From NCBI GenBank assembly GCA_965206355.1, contig OZ242212.1:1798001-1862000 (forward strand): a DNA stretch of 64,000 bases. Reading direction: 5' to 3'. Below are positions 36,908 through 46,165 of this stretch, in pieces; the stretch's first letter is position 1; the number at the start of each line of letters is the position of its first letter. The notes under the pieces were generated by a model. The model saw nothing but the letters and a program-made list of their open reading frames with translations. It was not told the DNA's origin and searched no databases. The position numbers and the translations under genes are program-made. Origin of the DNA: Spongiihabitans sp965206355 (GTDB lineage Bacteria > Pseudomonadota > Gammaproteobacteria > Arenicellales > Poriferihabitantaceae).

Positions 36908-38815
36908 TTATCTGGAGGTTGTTGTTCCAGCTTGAAGCTGATTTTCAACTTGCGTTTGCACATAATGTTCAGGCGTAACTGCGTGTAGTTGGGTTTGGCT
37001 ATGCGCGGTTTGGGTGAATGGCATAGGCCATGCGTCAGGCAGTGATGATTTGCCGTCCATAACCGCATCAAAATCGAGCGGCTTATCCAGATCGGGAAAA
37101 GGCACTGCTGATAGCAATGCTTGTGTATAGGGATGAATCGGATTATTGAATAATTCCTCTTTCGATGCCAGTTCAACCAGTCGTCCATGACACATAACGG
37201 CTATGCGATCCGCGATATAATCCACCACAGCGAGGTTATGCGATATGAATATGTAGGTCAGATTCAATTCAGCTTGCAAATCCTTGAGCAGATTCAGCAC
37301 CTGTGCTTGTATGGAAACATCCAGTGCGGAAACCGGCTCGTCGCAAATAATAAATTGCGGCCGTAATGCCAGCGCACGGGCGATGCCGAGTCGCTGTCTT
37401 TGACCGCCGGAAAAACTATGTGGATAACGGCTCAGAAAGCGCGGATCAAGCCCGACTAATCGCATTAACTCTTGCACTATCTCAATTTGGTATGCCGGAT
37501 CGCCCATATTATGAATAACCAAAGGTTCTCGAATAATATCGTACACCGTCATACGCGGGTTTAATGAACTGAACGGATCCTGAAAAATAAATTGCATTTT
37601 AGGGCGAAAATTAAACAACTTCTCACCTTCAAGGGCGAGGATATCAATATCCTGTGCTGTGTCCTGATCCGGATCAAAATAATGAATGCTACCGCTATCC
37701 GCCTGCAAGACTTTCATTAAAATCCTTGACAAAGTGGTTTTACCACAACCGCTCTCCCCGACCAATCCAAAGCATTCACCGCGTAATACATCAAAACTAA
37801 CCTGATCAACGGCGCGAATTATCCGTTTTTTTGCTTTGCCAAACAGTGGCTTGTTACGAACATCAAAACTGCGCGAAATATTTTTGACGCTCAGATGCAC
37901 TTGCCGACATCTCTCGTTCGACTGTCTGGCTGTGCTATTGCCAGCCAGTAAAGCTCCGTGCTTTATGGTGATTTCCCGTATCGACTTTAACCGCTGGTTG
38001 GGTTTCATATCGAAATGTGGCACCGCTTGCAACAATGCCTTGAGATAGGGGTGTTGAGGATGGCTATAAATATCGGTTACTGCACCACTTTCCATAACCT
38101 CGCCATGATACATTACCACGACTTCATCAGCGATATTGGCAACCACGCCCAGATCATGGGTGATCAACAGCACTGCCATCTGTAATTCCTGCTGCATATC
38201 TTTTATCAGTTTAAGAATCTGCGCTTGTATCGTTACATCCAATGCGGTAGTTGGCTCATCGGCAATCAATAATGCCGGTCGGCAAACTAGCGCGGCGGCA
38301 ATCATCGCGCGTTGTCGCAAACCACCAGACAACTCAAATGGAAAAGTTTTTAATGCCTGATCTGGGTCAGCAAAGCCAACCATATTGAGCATATCTCGAG
38401 TTAAATTGCGTGCTTGAGTGGCGGAAACTTGCTGGTGCAACAACACCGATTCGCTGACTTGATCACCAATGGTATGCAGTGGCGAAAGGGAAACCATCGG
38501 CTCCTGGAAAATCATGGCCATTTTTGCACCCCTAATCTGACGCATTTCTTTGCTGTCAGCGTGTAAAAGCGCAATATCAGTCGCCGCTTGGCTCGACTCG
38601 GTTTGTAACAGAATCTCGCCGGCAGAAATTTGTGCAATTTTAGGAAGAATACGCATAATTGCCTGTGCGCTTACCGATTTTCCCGAACCCGATTCACCCA
38701 CCAATGCCACTGTTTTGCCGTGGGGAATTTTGAGCGAAATATCGCGCACAGCCGGAAGTACATCATCGTGCAAGCGAAAATCAACTTTTAGATTTCTAAC
38801 ATCAAGGACGTGCAT
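36908..38815 (-). CDS. yejF: Peptide ABC transporter, fused double ATPase YejF
   Basis: A 635-residue protein with two complete ABC ATPase domains. The first has GESGSGKSVSA, SGGLRQRAMIAAAL and DEPTTALDVTI. The second has GESGCGKTTLSR, FQDPFSSLNPRMTV, SGGQRQRLGIARAL and DEPVSALDVSI. It energises the YejB/YejE channel. Here it is the promoter-proximal gene of the operon, unlike the E. coli order yejA-B-E-F (from memory). The long linker and C-terminal tail are rich in polar residues. Confidence 0.92.
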   Translation of the reverse strand: MHVLDVRNLKVDFRLHDDVLPAVRDISLKIPHGKTVALVGESGSGKSVSAQAIMRILPKIAQISAGEILLQTESSQAATDIALLHADSKEMRQIRGAKMAMIFQEPMVSLSPLHTIGDQVSESVLLHQQVSATQARNLTRDMLNMVGFADPDQALKTFPFELSGGLRQRAMIAAALVCRPALLIADEPTTALDVTIQAQILKLIKDMQQELQMAVLLITHDLGVVANIADEVVVMYHGEVMESGAVTDIYSHPQHPYLKALLQAVPHFDMKPNQRLKSIREITIKHGALLAGNSTARQSNERCRQVHLSVKNISRSFDVRNKPLFGKAKKRIIRAVDQVSFDVLRGECFGLVGESGCGKTTLSRILMKVLQADSGSIHYFDPDQDTAQDIDILALEGEKLFNFRPKMQFIFQDPFSSLNPRMTVYDIIREPLVIHNMGDPAYQIEIVQELMRLVGLDPRFLSRYPHSFSGGQRQRLGIARALALRPQFIICDEPVSALDVSIQAQVLNLLKDLQAELNLTYIFISHNLAVVDYIADRIAVMCHGRLVELASKEELFNNPIHPYTQALLSAVPFPDLDKPLDFDAVMDGKSSLPDAWPMPFTQTAHSQTQLHAVTPEHYVQTQVENQLQAGTTTSR

Positions 38816-38878
38816 AATGACTTTGTCTTATGTTCATGCTTGACAGGAGTATAGCAACTATTCGTGTGTATTCACTGT

Positions 38879-38899
38879 GAAACCCCTCATCGGGGCTTC
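38879..38899 (-). terminator. Possible weak terminator after the acyl-CoA ligase
   Basis: GAAACCCC and GGGGCTTC, separated by TCATC, can form an eight-pair stem with one mismatch, 26 bases beyond the ligase stop. On the transcribed minus strand it is followed by only a short T-run, so it would be a weak terminator at best. Confidence 0.35.
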
Positions 38900-38924
38900 A
38901 TTTGAGATCGAGTTGAAATACCTT

Positions 38925-40472
38925 CTATGGAGCCGCCCACGTTTGTTGTAGTTTAAGTCGTTGTATCTTCCCCGACGGACCTTTGGGTAACTCGTTCAGG
39001 ATGTGGATGTGCTTGGGCGATTTTACTTTGCCCAGCAGTTCTTCGCAGTGACCAAGAAGGGTGGATTCGTTACACGTCGTGTTGGGTTTCAAAGATACCA
39101 CAGCCACTACTTCCTGACCATAATGCTTGTCCGGCACGCCGAAGGCGGCCGCTTCCAACACACAGGGATGTTTGTAGAGAACGTCGTCAATTTCTCTGGG
39201 CGCGATGTTTTCACCACCTTTAATAATCAACTCCTTGCTCCGACCGGTAACGAAGACAAAACCCTGATCATCGCGAAAACCCAGGTCTCCGGTGTAAAAC
39301 CACCCGTCCCCATCCACAGCCTGTCGCGTGGCCTCGATATCCTTGTAGTAGCCTTGCATAACATTATCTCCACGCACGGCTATTTCGCCATGAGTATGCG
39401 CCGGAACTTCGTGTCGGTTGGAATCGACAATACGAATCTCGTTACCAACGGCGATGCCGGGAGAACCGATCCTGCATTCGTTACGATTCATCGGGTTTGA
39501 CAGTATCTGGGCGGCACATTCGCTGATTCCCATGGTTTCAATAATGGGAATACCGAATAACAATTCAAAGGTCTCGTGGACTGCCGGGGACAGGGCAGCG
39601 GAAGCGGAACGGGCAAAACGCAACTGTTTGCGCAACAGGCTTTTATCCGGAGCAAGCTCCGGGTGGCTTTGTCGGTGTTCAATCAGGTAGGCGAATATGG
39701 TGGGTACGGCACTGTACCAGGTGCATTGATGGCCGAGAATCCAGTTCCAAAATTCGGAAATACTCAGTCGGCGGCTGATGACGACGCTACCGCCGCTCAC
39801 CAGAGGGGCCATGATCGAAACCATTTCGGCGTTGATATGATACAGAGGCAAGACACAAAGACTGCGATCCTGTGCGTTAAGCTGGTGTGCCTGAACGGTG
39901 TTATTGCCGCCTGCAATAACGTTTTTATGGGATAAAAGGACGCCTTTTGGTCTGCCAGTGGTTCCGGAAGTATAGATCATCAACGCCGTTTGGTCGTTCT
40001 GCAAGGGCGTCATGGGCGAGTTTTTTCTATCAGGCGCGATCGATTCTGCTACCAGATCGGCCGGGCATGTCTCTTCGTTGCATTGGACAATATCAATCGA
40101 GGTTGAAATTTTTTCAAAAATCCCGCCAAATAACTGCTGGTAGCGGGCCGAGCAGAAAATTATTTTCAGATCGGAATGGCCGATCACATATTCGATTTGA
40201 TCCGGCCCGGCGACAACATTCAAAGGCAGCACTACGCGACCCGAATACATAATCCCGAGCATTAGCGTCGCAGTCCAGCAACCATTATCAAGCATCAGTG
40301 CAACGGTTTGACCACGTTCAATGCCGCGATGATCGAGGTAGTTTTCGATTTGCCTGGAATGGTGTCGCAGTGCGCTAAAGCTGATACGCAAATCGCTTGC
40401 GGCTGAAAGCAGGAAATTTGTGTCGGGATAAGACCGGGCGCGTTGGTCAATCAGCTCGCGCACTGTCCCCAT
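38925..40472 (-). CDS. sauT: AMP-forming acyl-CoA ligase, probable sulfoacetate-CoA ligase
   Basis: A 515-residue ANL-superfamily ligase. The AMP motif is MIYTSGTTGRPKGVLLSHKN, followed by ETMGISECAAQ, GWFYTGDLGFRDDQGFVFVTGRSKELIIKGGENIAPREID, and the C-terminal catalytic Lys in GPSGKIQR. It activates a carboxylate to acyl-CoA. The neighbour is a CoA-acylating aldehyde dehydrogenase and upstream lies a tricarboxylate-type transporter. This set matches the sulfoacetate route of Cupriavidus necator (SauT then SauS), so sulfoacetate is the best substrate guess. Substrate identity is inferred from context; other short carboxylates remain possible. The ATG at 40472 is preferred over GTG at 40475. 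Confidence 0.65.
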   Translation of the reverse strand: MGTVRELIDQRARSYPDTNFLLSAASDLRISFSALRHHSRQIENYLDHRGIERGQTVALMLDNGCWTATLMLGIMYSGRVVLPLNVVAGPDQIEYVIGHSDLKIIFCSARYQQLFGGIFEKISTSIDIVQCNEETCPADLVAESIAPDRKNSPMTPLQNDQTALMIYTSGTTGRPKGVLLSHKNVIAGGNNTVQAHQLNAQDRSLCVLPLYHINAEMVSIMAPLVSGGSVVISRRLSISEFWNWILGHQCTWYSAVPTIFAYLIEHRQSHPELAPDKSLLRKQLRFARSASAALSPAVHETFELLFGIPIIETMGISECAAQILSNPMNRNECRIGSPGIAVGNEIRIVDSNRHEVPAHTHGEIAVRGDNVMQGYYKDIEATRQAVDGDGWFYTGDLGFRDDQGFVFVTGRSKELIIKGGENIAPREIDDVLYKHPCVLEAAAFGVPDKHYGQEVVAVVSLKPNTTCNESTLLGHCEELLGKVKSPKHIHILNELPKGPSGKIQRLKLQQTWAAP

Positions 40473-40499
40473 CACCCAACAGACCCATCAGTCAAGGTT

Positions 40500-41966
40500 T
40501 TAGCCCTTCGTTCCAGATTTAATGCCGTAGCGTTCCCAGTATTTCCCAAAAATATCCTGTTCGGTTGGCTGATTGGCTTCGATACGATAAGCGATACGCG
40601 TCGTGTTTAGGTAATGTCGGTAGTTCAGGTTGTCGGAAATACTATTTTTGCCCCAGCTACCGCAGCCCATAGACAAAGAAAATGGTAATCCGTTATCAAA
40701 ACTGCCTCCAGTCGCATAGCAGTGAATCTGATTAACGATGACCCGGCATACCGGCATGTTCAGACCCAGGTCCAGAGCGCGGGCGGGATCAGCGCTATGC
40801 AGGGACAGCGAATGGCCTTTGCCCTGATAATCAAGTATATCCCGCGCCAGCTGCTTTGCCGATTCGAAATCCGATGTTCGATACAGCGTCAGAACCGGGC
40901 AAAGTTTTTCACCTGCCCAGACAGATAGAATCCCGGGGTGTTGTGGCCCTGTGCTGTTTTCTTCAACCAGCAGGATTCGGGTGCTTTCATCGGTTTCAAC
41001 GGTCAACTTCGCCAGTGCTACAATTTCTGTCGCCTCGCGGGCAATTAAATCCTGATTGAGACGCCCCTGTTGCCAGAGTGCTTGTTGCAACCGGGTCTGA
41101 TTCGCCTGATCAAGCAATACCGCGCCTTCCTCGAGCAAGGCTGACACGGCAGCATCATACTGCACATCGACCACGATCAGGTTGTTTTCAGAAGAGCAAC
41201 TGGTGGCATTATCAAAGGATTTGGAAATCACAATTTTTTGCGCCGCTTGCACTACATTCGCCGTCTCATCAATAATCGAGATAACATTACCAGCACCGAC
41301 ACCCACCGCTGGAGTTCCGCTCATGTAGGCCCCGCGAACATTATTTTGTGAACCTGTGGCAACGATTAAATCTACCCTCCGCATCAGGTGTTGGGTGGCT
41401 GCCTTGCTCACTGGAGCGGGTAGCTTTTGCACTAGGTCGGTGGGGGCACCGATACGCTCCAGTTCGGCATGAATCAGTTCAAGCAGTCTCGCACAGGTTC
41501 GATCACCTTTGGGAGAGGGTGCCAGAATGATGGCATTGCGCCCTTTAAGTGCGTTGATTATTTTATTGATAGGTGTGGCAACCGGGTTGGTCGAAGGCAC
41601 AATGGCTCCCACCACACCGATCGGTCGGGCGATTTCGATTATGCCTTTTTCCGGGTATTCGGCGATAACACCGACCGATTTTGCCGCTCGCAAGTCGCGT
41701 AGCAAACCAATGGTCTTTCTGCAATTTTTCAGGAATTTGTCGGCTACCTTACCAAGACCGGTATCCGCCACTGCCAATTCGGACAGTTGTCGGTTGTTAT
41801 CTGGTTGGACAACGGCCCACCCTGCGGCGGTGACCACTTCGTCAACAGCAACCTGGTCATAAGCATCGTAGATCGCTTGTGCGGCGCGTGCGCGCGCGAC
41901 GATGGCGTTTATCTCTGTCGCCATAACTGACAGGTCGGTTTCTTGATGGGTTTCAGAGTCGGGCAT
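40500..41966 (-). CDS. sauS: CoA-acylating aldehyde dehydrogenase, probable sulfoacetaldehyde dehydrogenase
   Basis: A 488-residue aldehyde dehydrogenase of the acylating (EutE/AdhE-like) branch. GIIEIARPIGVVGAIVPSTNPVATP and NALKGRNAIILAPSPKG form the cofactor and CoA region, and the nucleophile is Cys257 in KSFDNATSCSSEN, comparable to the FDNGVICASEQ region of AdhE. It would reduce an acyl-CoA to its aldehyde or the reverse; with the downstream ligase the likely reaction is sulfoacetyl-CoA to sulfoacetaldehyde. A perfect hairpin at 41975-42005 makes translation from further upstream unlikely, so the ATG at 41966 (or 41924) is chosen. The xsc gene that would use sulfoacetaldehyde is not in the window. 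Confidence 0.65.
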   Translation of the reverse strand: MPDSETHQETDLSVMATEINAIVARARAAQAIYDAYDQVAVDEVVTAAGWAVVQPDNNRQLSELAVADTGLGKVADKFLKNCRKTIGLLRDLRAAKSVGVIAEYPEKGIIEIARPIGVVGAIVPSTNPVATPINKIINALKGRNAIILAPSPKGDRTCARLLELIHAELERIGAPTDLVQKLPAPVSKAATQHLMRRVDLIVATGSQNNVRGAYMSGTPAVGVGAGNVISIIDETANVVQAAQKIVISKSFDNATSCSSENNLIVVDVQYDAAVSALLEEGAVLLDQANQTRLQQALWQQGRLNQDLIAREATEIVALAKLTVETDESTRILLVEENSTGPQHPGILSVWAGEKLCPVLTLYRTSDFESAKQLARDILDYQGKGHSLSLHSADPARALDLGLNMPVCRVIVNQIHCYATGGSFDNGLPFSLSMGCGSWGKNSISDNLNYRHYLNTTRIAYRIEANQPTEQDIFGKYWERYGIKSGTKG

Positions 41967-41974
41967 ATCTGTGG

Positions 41975-42005
41975 AAAAAGCATCACCGGGCCAGTGATGC
42001 TTTTT
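41975..42005 (-). terminator. Strong hairpin between tctC and the aldehyde dehydrogenase
   Basis: AAAAAGCATCAC and GTGATGCTTTTT form a perfect 12-pair stem around a seven-base loop, preceded by A-run and ended by T-run on either strand. On the minus strand this is a textbook rho-independent terminator 52 bases after tctC. It may end tctC transcription or act as a partial attenuator before the dehydrogenase and ligase genes. Confidence 0.8.
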
Positions 42006-42057
42006 GGCGGTGCTACCTGACGGCAACATCAAACAGAAGCAAGGCTAATCCTTCAGA

Positions 42058-43050
42058 CTAATCCTCTTTCAACCCAGCCAGCAAGTCTGTGAGTGCGGTT
42101 TGTCGTTCCTGCCACATCGCCAGCACTTCATCACGGTTCATGATCCGTACCGGTGAGTTAGTTTGCTTCATCTTGCCCAGTGTTTTATTTTCGTTGAACA
42201 TCAACGGGACTTTCTGTGCGAGATAATCAATTATTGCCTGATCGGTTCCCTTGGGCACCATCAATCCACGAAAGTTGACGCTTGAGTTATCGACGTCAAT
42301 TCCCAGCTCCTGCAATGTGGGGACATCGGGCAGGAATGCGTGTCTTTCAAGATCAGCCACTGCCAGAATTTTAATATCTCCAGCGGTACGCGCACTATCA
42401 GACAAATTGTTAAATCCAGCCATGACCTGACCACCTTTAACCAGCTTGAGTGCCCCCACACCACCGGCACCCGGAACGTAGGTCATCTTGGCACTCGCGG
42501 CCTTTACAAATTGCAAGTAAGCGATGTGATGTCCGACGTATTTACCCGCACCACTGACAGTAACTGCACCAGGGTTTGCCCTGGCAAATTCCACCAACTC
42601 GGTGGCGGAATTAAATTTACTGTCCTTGCCAACAATCAGTACCGCTGGATCGGCTCCCCAGTTACCGACCGGTTCGAGATTATTGATGTTGTATTTGGTG
42701 TCATACACAATCGACTGGGCGATGAAATGGGGCACATTGTATGCTGCCATCATATAACCGTCTGCGGATGCTTTTTCGGCAAACCAGTTCCAGCCTTTAC
42801 GTCCACCCGCGCCCGGTTTATTGGTCACATAAATTGGAGCACCAATAGAGAGGGGTTTTTGTTCTTTGTCGCGTTTATCCGAGGATAGTGTGGCAATACG
42901 CGCCTGAAAATCTGTCGCGCCACCTGGGTTATACGCCACCATGACCCCGATGGGGCGGTCAGGATAAGTGACTTGGGCAACGGATACACCGAACATCAGT
43001 GCACCAATAGTTAAACCTGCTAGTATATATTTTAATTTTAAGACTTTCAT
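42058..43050 (-). CDS. tctC: Tripartite tricarboxylate transporter substrate-binding protein (TctC family)
   Basis: About 330 residues. The ATG at 43050 is preceded by TTGGAGAA at good spacing and gives signal peptide MKVLKLKYILAGLTIGALMFGVSVAQ. The mature protein starts VTYPDRPIGVMVAYNPGGATDF, the standard TctC opening, and contains NKPGAGGRKGWNWF and GAGGVGALKLVKGGQVMAGF. It binds an organic anion in the periplasm for TctA/TctB. It is separated from tctB by about 550 bases that include an IS1595-family remnant, whereas tct genes are normally contiguous. The nearby ligase and dehydrogenase suggest sulfoacetate or a similar acid as the ligand. Confidence 0.85.
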   Translation of the reverse strand: MKVLKLKYILAGLTIGALMFGVSVAQVTYPDRPIGVMVAYNPGGATDFQARIATLSSDKRDKEQKPLSIGAPIYVTNKPGAGGRKGWNWFAEKASADGYMMAAYNVPHFIAQSIVYDTKYNINNLEPVGNWGADPAVLIVGKDSKFNSATELVEFARANPGAVTVSGAGKYVGHHIAYLQFVKAASAKMTYVPGAGGVGALKLVKGGQVMAGFNNLSDSARTAGDIKILAVADLERHAFLPDVPTLQELGIDVDNSSVNFRGLMVPKGTDQAIIDYLAQKVPLMFNENKTLGKMKQTNSPVRIMNRDEVLAMWQERQTALTDLLAGLKED

Positions 43051-43230
43051 CGTGTTCTCCAAATAGTAGAAATAAACAGTGGTAGGGTCAATAGTATAAA
43101 CGATTTTTTTCTATTGATTAAGATTTTTTTCATTAAATCTTTACGGAGTATCGGGTGTCGCACAGAAGAGCTTATGTCACAGAATGCATCAATCCATGAT
43201 TCGCTATGATTCGGAGTCGATAGCTATTTT

Positions 43231-43469
43231 TTATACAAACACACAGTATTTCACAAGCCACAGCCGATAACAAAAACGAGCTGAGGCTATAAACGCCAGA
43301 AATAAAGAAGTGGCGGTTTTACGATTCACACCACAAAGACTGGCTGCAGTTCTAGCGGTCGATCCCGAGACAAAATGCTCGATTAGACGACCCTGTTTGT
43401 AATGACTTAAACGACTCTTTCGCACACTGCCCATGATAACTTCTTTTTTGGGTTATCTGGGTCAGCCCC
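43231..43469 (-). mobile_element. IS1595-family element, truncated remnant
   Basis: The minus-strand frame from 43434 (MGSVRKSRLSHYKQGRLIEH, then FVSGSTARTAASLCGVN) matches the N-terminus of the intact IS1595-family transposase at 49766-50431 and then loses similarity. Outside its start codon lies the element end GGTTATCTGGGTCAGCCCC (43451-43469), a diverged version of the intact element's terminal repeat. Everything after about the first 47 codons is missing. The remnant sits between tctB and tctC, in a 550-base gap that holds no other gene. Confidence 0.8.
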
Positions 43470-43600
43470 GTTCGGAATTATAAGCCATGTCCCAAAAGCC
43501 GAGTGGATTTTATTTGCAATTCCTATGCTGGAATAATAACTTATTCCCATAGGCACCTACGGAAACAATGTAGTGATCAGGTCGTTCCTTTTGCAGGCAT

Positions 43601-44065
43601 TCAAAACAATATGCCTGTTGGCGTTCTGACGTTTAATAGTTTCCAGAAAAGCACGTATAAAATGGTAATAAAAATCAGCCCGACCAGCACTTTATAGGCA
43701 AGGGCTTTCATATCGATGGCACTGCGCTTACCATAGATTGAGGTAATAATCACAAATGCGAGAAAAGAACTGGTGTAAAAACCGAGTCGCTCCATAATCA
43801 AAACATAGAGGACGCAGGTAATGAGTCCGGGTAGTAATGCATTCCAGGAGAATCTGTTAATTGTGGATGCATCGGCAGGATGCTGTTTCCCCGTAATGAC
43901 AGCACCAGCCCACTGCGTCAATGCCAGAAATAGCATAAATCCGGTAGCGATGCGTGGAAACAGGTAGACCTCCGAATCGGTGTTCCAAAATGCGGCTACG
44001 GTAAAAATAATACCGAGTAATACGGCAAAGAAAGCCGACCACCCCCGAGTGGAACGAATCATCAT
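43601..44065 (-). CDS. tctB: Tripartite tricarboxylate transporter small membrane subunit (TctB family)
   Basis: A 154-residue protein with about four hydrophobic segments, beginning MMIRSTRGWSAFFAVLLGI and including VYLFPRIATGFMLFLAL, ALLPGLITCVLYVLIMERLGFYTSSFLAF and a last helix KVLVGLIFITILYVLFWKLLNV. The ATG at 44065 overlaps the tctA stop by ATGA with GGTGGAG upstream, which rejects the longer frame inside tctA. TctB is the small integral subunit working with TctA. Confidence 0.85.
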   Translation of the reverse strand: MMIRSTRGWSAFFAVLLGIIFTVAAFWNTDSEVYLFPRIATGFMLFLALTQWAGAVITGKQHPADASTINRFSWNALLPGLITCVLYVLIMERLGFYTSSFLAFVIITSIYGKRSAIDMKALAYKVLVGLIFITILYVLFWKLLNVRTPTGILF

Positions 44066-45579
44066 GGCGCATCTCCACCGGGAGGGGTTTGCCGTTGCGA
44101 TTCCGACCTGGAGCCTGAATAAAGGCTGTAGGCGATGGACCCAATACAAATTGAAATCAAGGTCAGGTTGATGGCACCAGATGTAAAGTAAGTAAATGCG
44201 CTACCACTGCTTTGCCCGATCAATTTTCCCTGTAAAAAGTTGTCTTCGGCGATGGGTCCAAGAATAATACCCAAAACCAGGGGTGCCGGTCCGAAACCAA
44301 GTTTGCTACCGAAAAACATGATCAAACCCAGAGCGAACATGATTAGCACGTCGGAGTAACTCGACTGAATACTATAGGTCCCATACACCGCTAGCAACAG
44401 GATAATCGCCGCCATATAGTGTCCCGGGACCTTCATTATCCAGCCGCTGTGTTGGCTTAAAATCAATCCGATAATCAACATCAACACTTGGGCAACCAGC
44501 AACGAGTTAATAAATGTCCAGGTAACTTCGGCGTGAATGGTAAACAGATCGGGTCCGGGGAAAAGACCATGAATTAACAGCCCGCCCAGCAAAACGGCTG
44601 CTGTTGGACTACCCGGTATGCTCAGCGTCAGCAATGGCACCAATGAGGGGCCGACCATGGCATTGTTAGCGGACTCTGCGGCGATGATGCCATCGGGTTC
44701 ACCAGTGCCGAACTTGTCGGCATTGCCGCTGGTTTTCTTTGTCTGATCATAGGCGACCAGTCCGGCAATCTGACCCCCGGCACCGGGAATAACTCCGACG
44801 ATGACCCCAACCAGCGATCCGATGCCCAGTGCCCGTACCCGGACCAGGTTGTACTTCAATGATTGCATCAACCGTGACTTTCCCAGAGCATGTAACACTG
44901 CATCATTATTTTGCATCGATTGCTCCAGCAGATTAAACACCTGAGGTATTGCAAACAACCCAATCAACGCAGTAACAATATGGATACCACTTTCCAGATG
45001 TTCGCTAAAGACGAAGCGGTCTTCACCGAGCATGGGGTTGTCACCGATGGTGGACAGAGCAAGCCCGAATAATCCGGAGAAAAGCCCCTTGACCACGGAT
45101 TCGCTACCGATGGTGCCGATGATGGTGATACCAAGTATGGCAATCCAGAACAGCTCGGTGGGGCCAAACTTTAATGCTAAATCTGCCAGCGGCGGGGTAA
45201 AAAATATGAGTACGAATATGCCGATAATACCGCCAATAAATGAACTCGTAAAACAGTAGTGCAAGGCTTCGGCAGCGCGCCCTTTTCTGGCCAGTTGGTG
45301 ACCATCCAGCGCGGTGGCGATATTGGCAGGTGCCCCCGGCACATTGACCAAAATTGCACTGATTGCGCCACCCGCAACGGTTGCGGTGTACATTGCGCCA
45401 AGCAGTATCAGTCCGGCGGCTGGCTGCATGTGGAAGGTAAAGGGAATCATTAACGCCACCGCCATAGTCGGGCTGAGACCCGGTAATGCGCCCAGAATCA
45501 ATCCCGCCAACGTCCCGCCAACCAATAAGGCAATATGATATAGCGTGAATACGTTATGAAAGTGGTCAAGAAACTCCAT
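44062..45579 (-). CDS. tctA: Tripartite tricarboxylate transporter large membrane subunit (TctA family)
   Basis: A 505-residue polytopic membrane protein. Signatures include LGALPGLSPTMAVALMIPFTF, AILVNVPGAPANIATALDGHQLARKGRA, GVIPGAGGQIAGLVAYDQTKKT and a later NNAMVGPSLVPLLTLSIPGSPTAAVLLGGL, the two duplicated loop motifs of the family. It forms the sodium- or proton-coupled channel of the tripartite tricarboxylate transporter. It is the first gene of the minus-strand set tctA-tctB-[IS remnant]-tctC-sauS-sauT. Confidence 0.93.
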   Translation of the reverse strand: MEFLDHFHNVFTLYHIALLVGGTLAGLILGALPGLSPTMAVALMIPFTFHMQPAAGLILLGAMYTATVAGGAISAILVNVPGAPANIATALDGHQLARKGRAAEALHYCFTSSFIGGIIGIFVLIFFTPPLADLALKFGPTELFWIAILGITIIGTIGSESVVKGLFSGLFGLALSTIGDNPMLGEDRFVFSEHLESGIHIVTALIGLFAIPQVFNLLEQSMQNNDAVLHALGKSRLMQSLKYNLVRVRALGIGSLVGVIVGVIPGAGGQIAGLVAYDQTKKTSGNADKFGTGEPDGIIAAESANNAMVGPSLVPLLTLSIPGSPTAAVLLGGLLIHGLFPGPDLFTIHAEVTWTFINSLLVAQVLMLIIGLILSQHSGWIMKVPGHYMAAIILLLAVYGTYSIQSSYSDVLIMFALGLIMFFGSKLGFGPAPLVLGIILGPIAEDNFLQGKLIGQSSGSAFTYFTSGAINLTLISICIGSIAYSLYSGSRSESQRQTPPGGDAP

Positions 45580-46026
45580 AGTTGCTCCTGATAAGGTAAG
45601 CGTACAAAAAAGCAGTACCCTTATTTATGCCCAATGATTTTTGTAGAATAAATGTGCTTTTGTAAGGGGTAAGGCGTGTAAAACCAGACGAATATAGTCG
45701 CCCAGCAAGCAGTTTCTTATCAAACTGTTCGGGCTTTTTTCTATGTGCGTTTGTAATACGTTATTAGAATGGCGTTGACGCGCGTTTGGTATCCTCGTCC
45801 CTGACTTTTCATCCAACTCAGGTGCCAGGTTCAGTACCTATGAGATAAACGGGCAACCTTCACGAAGTTTTGATACTACTCAAACGGTGTTGCTAAGTCA
45901 AGCGAATGTATGAGTCCACCCCATATTGCATTTTTTGTTATTTTCAAGAATGTACTAGATGGGAGTTTTTAATGCCAGTCCTTTATGTGGACGGTGTTAC
46001 GAGTAAATTATCTGTTTTATTAATTA
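45580..46026. other. Intergenic stretch upstream of tctA, with an IS remnant
   Basis: About 450 bases. A minus-strand frame of 63 codons (45625-45816) has no recognised family and I do not call it. From 45911 to 45993 the sequence repeats, with several changes, the integrase-core IS remnant end at 49376-49458 (minus-strand frame with the HPYKGLALKT-like tail). The tctA promoter should lie in the first 100 bases but no clear boxes are evident. Confidence 0.5.
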
Positions 46027-46165
46027 GAGACCTTTGCACGAAAGCCATTTCACCTGCATGCTGCGTTAAAATCGTACTCAATCGGTCATTTATAAGCATA
46101 AACTCCCTCATTCCGTGCGTTTTTGCCTTACCTGAAAGCGAACTCATCTTCCGTGCAAAGGTCTC
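46027..46165 (-). mobile_element. MITE copy 4 (short form, 139 bp, inverted)
   Basis: The same element in minus orientation. The flanks are TTAATTA on the left and ATAATTA on the right; they agree in six of seven bases but not in a simple 5-bp repeat, so the duplication has decayed or differs. It lies between the IS remnant at 45911-45993 and the ISNCY-type pseudogene. Confidence 0.88.

Noticed and set aside
41967..42032. Longer N-terminus for the acylating aldehyde dehydrogenase
   Set aside because: The extra codons are the two arms of a perfect terminator hairpin, lack a ribosome-binding site, and the family normally begins near the later ATG.
44066..44149. Longer tctB frame reaching into tctA
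   Set aside because: The ATG at 44065 overlaps the tctA stop by ATGA and has GGTGGAG before it; the extension is just tctA sequence in another frame.
45625..45816. A 63-codon minus-strand frame upstream of tctA
   Set aside because: No recognisable domain, no clear ribosome-binding site, and it lies in a zone of IS debris. It may be a piece of a transposase, but I cannot support that.
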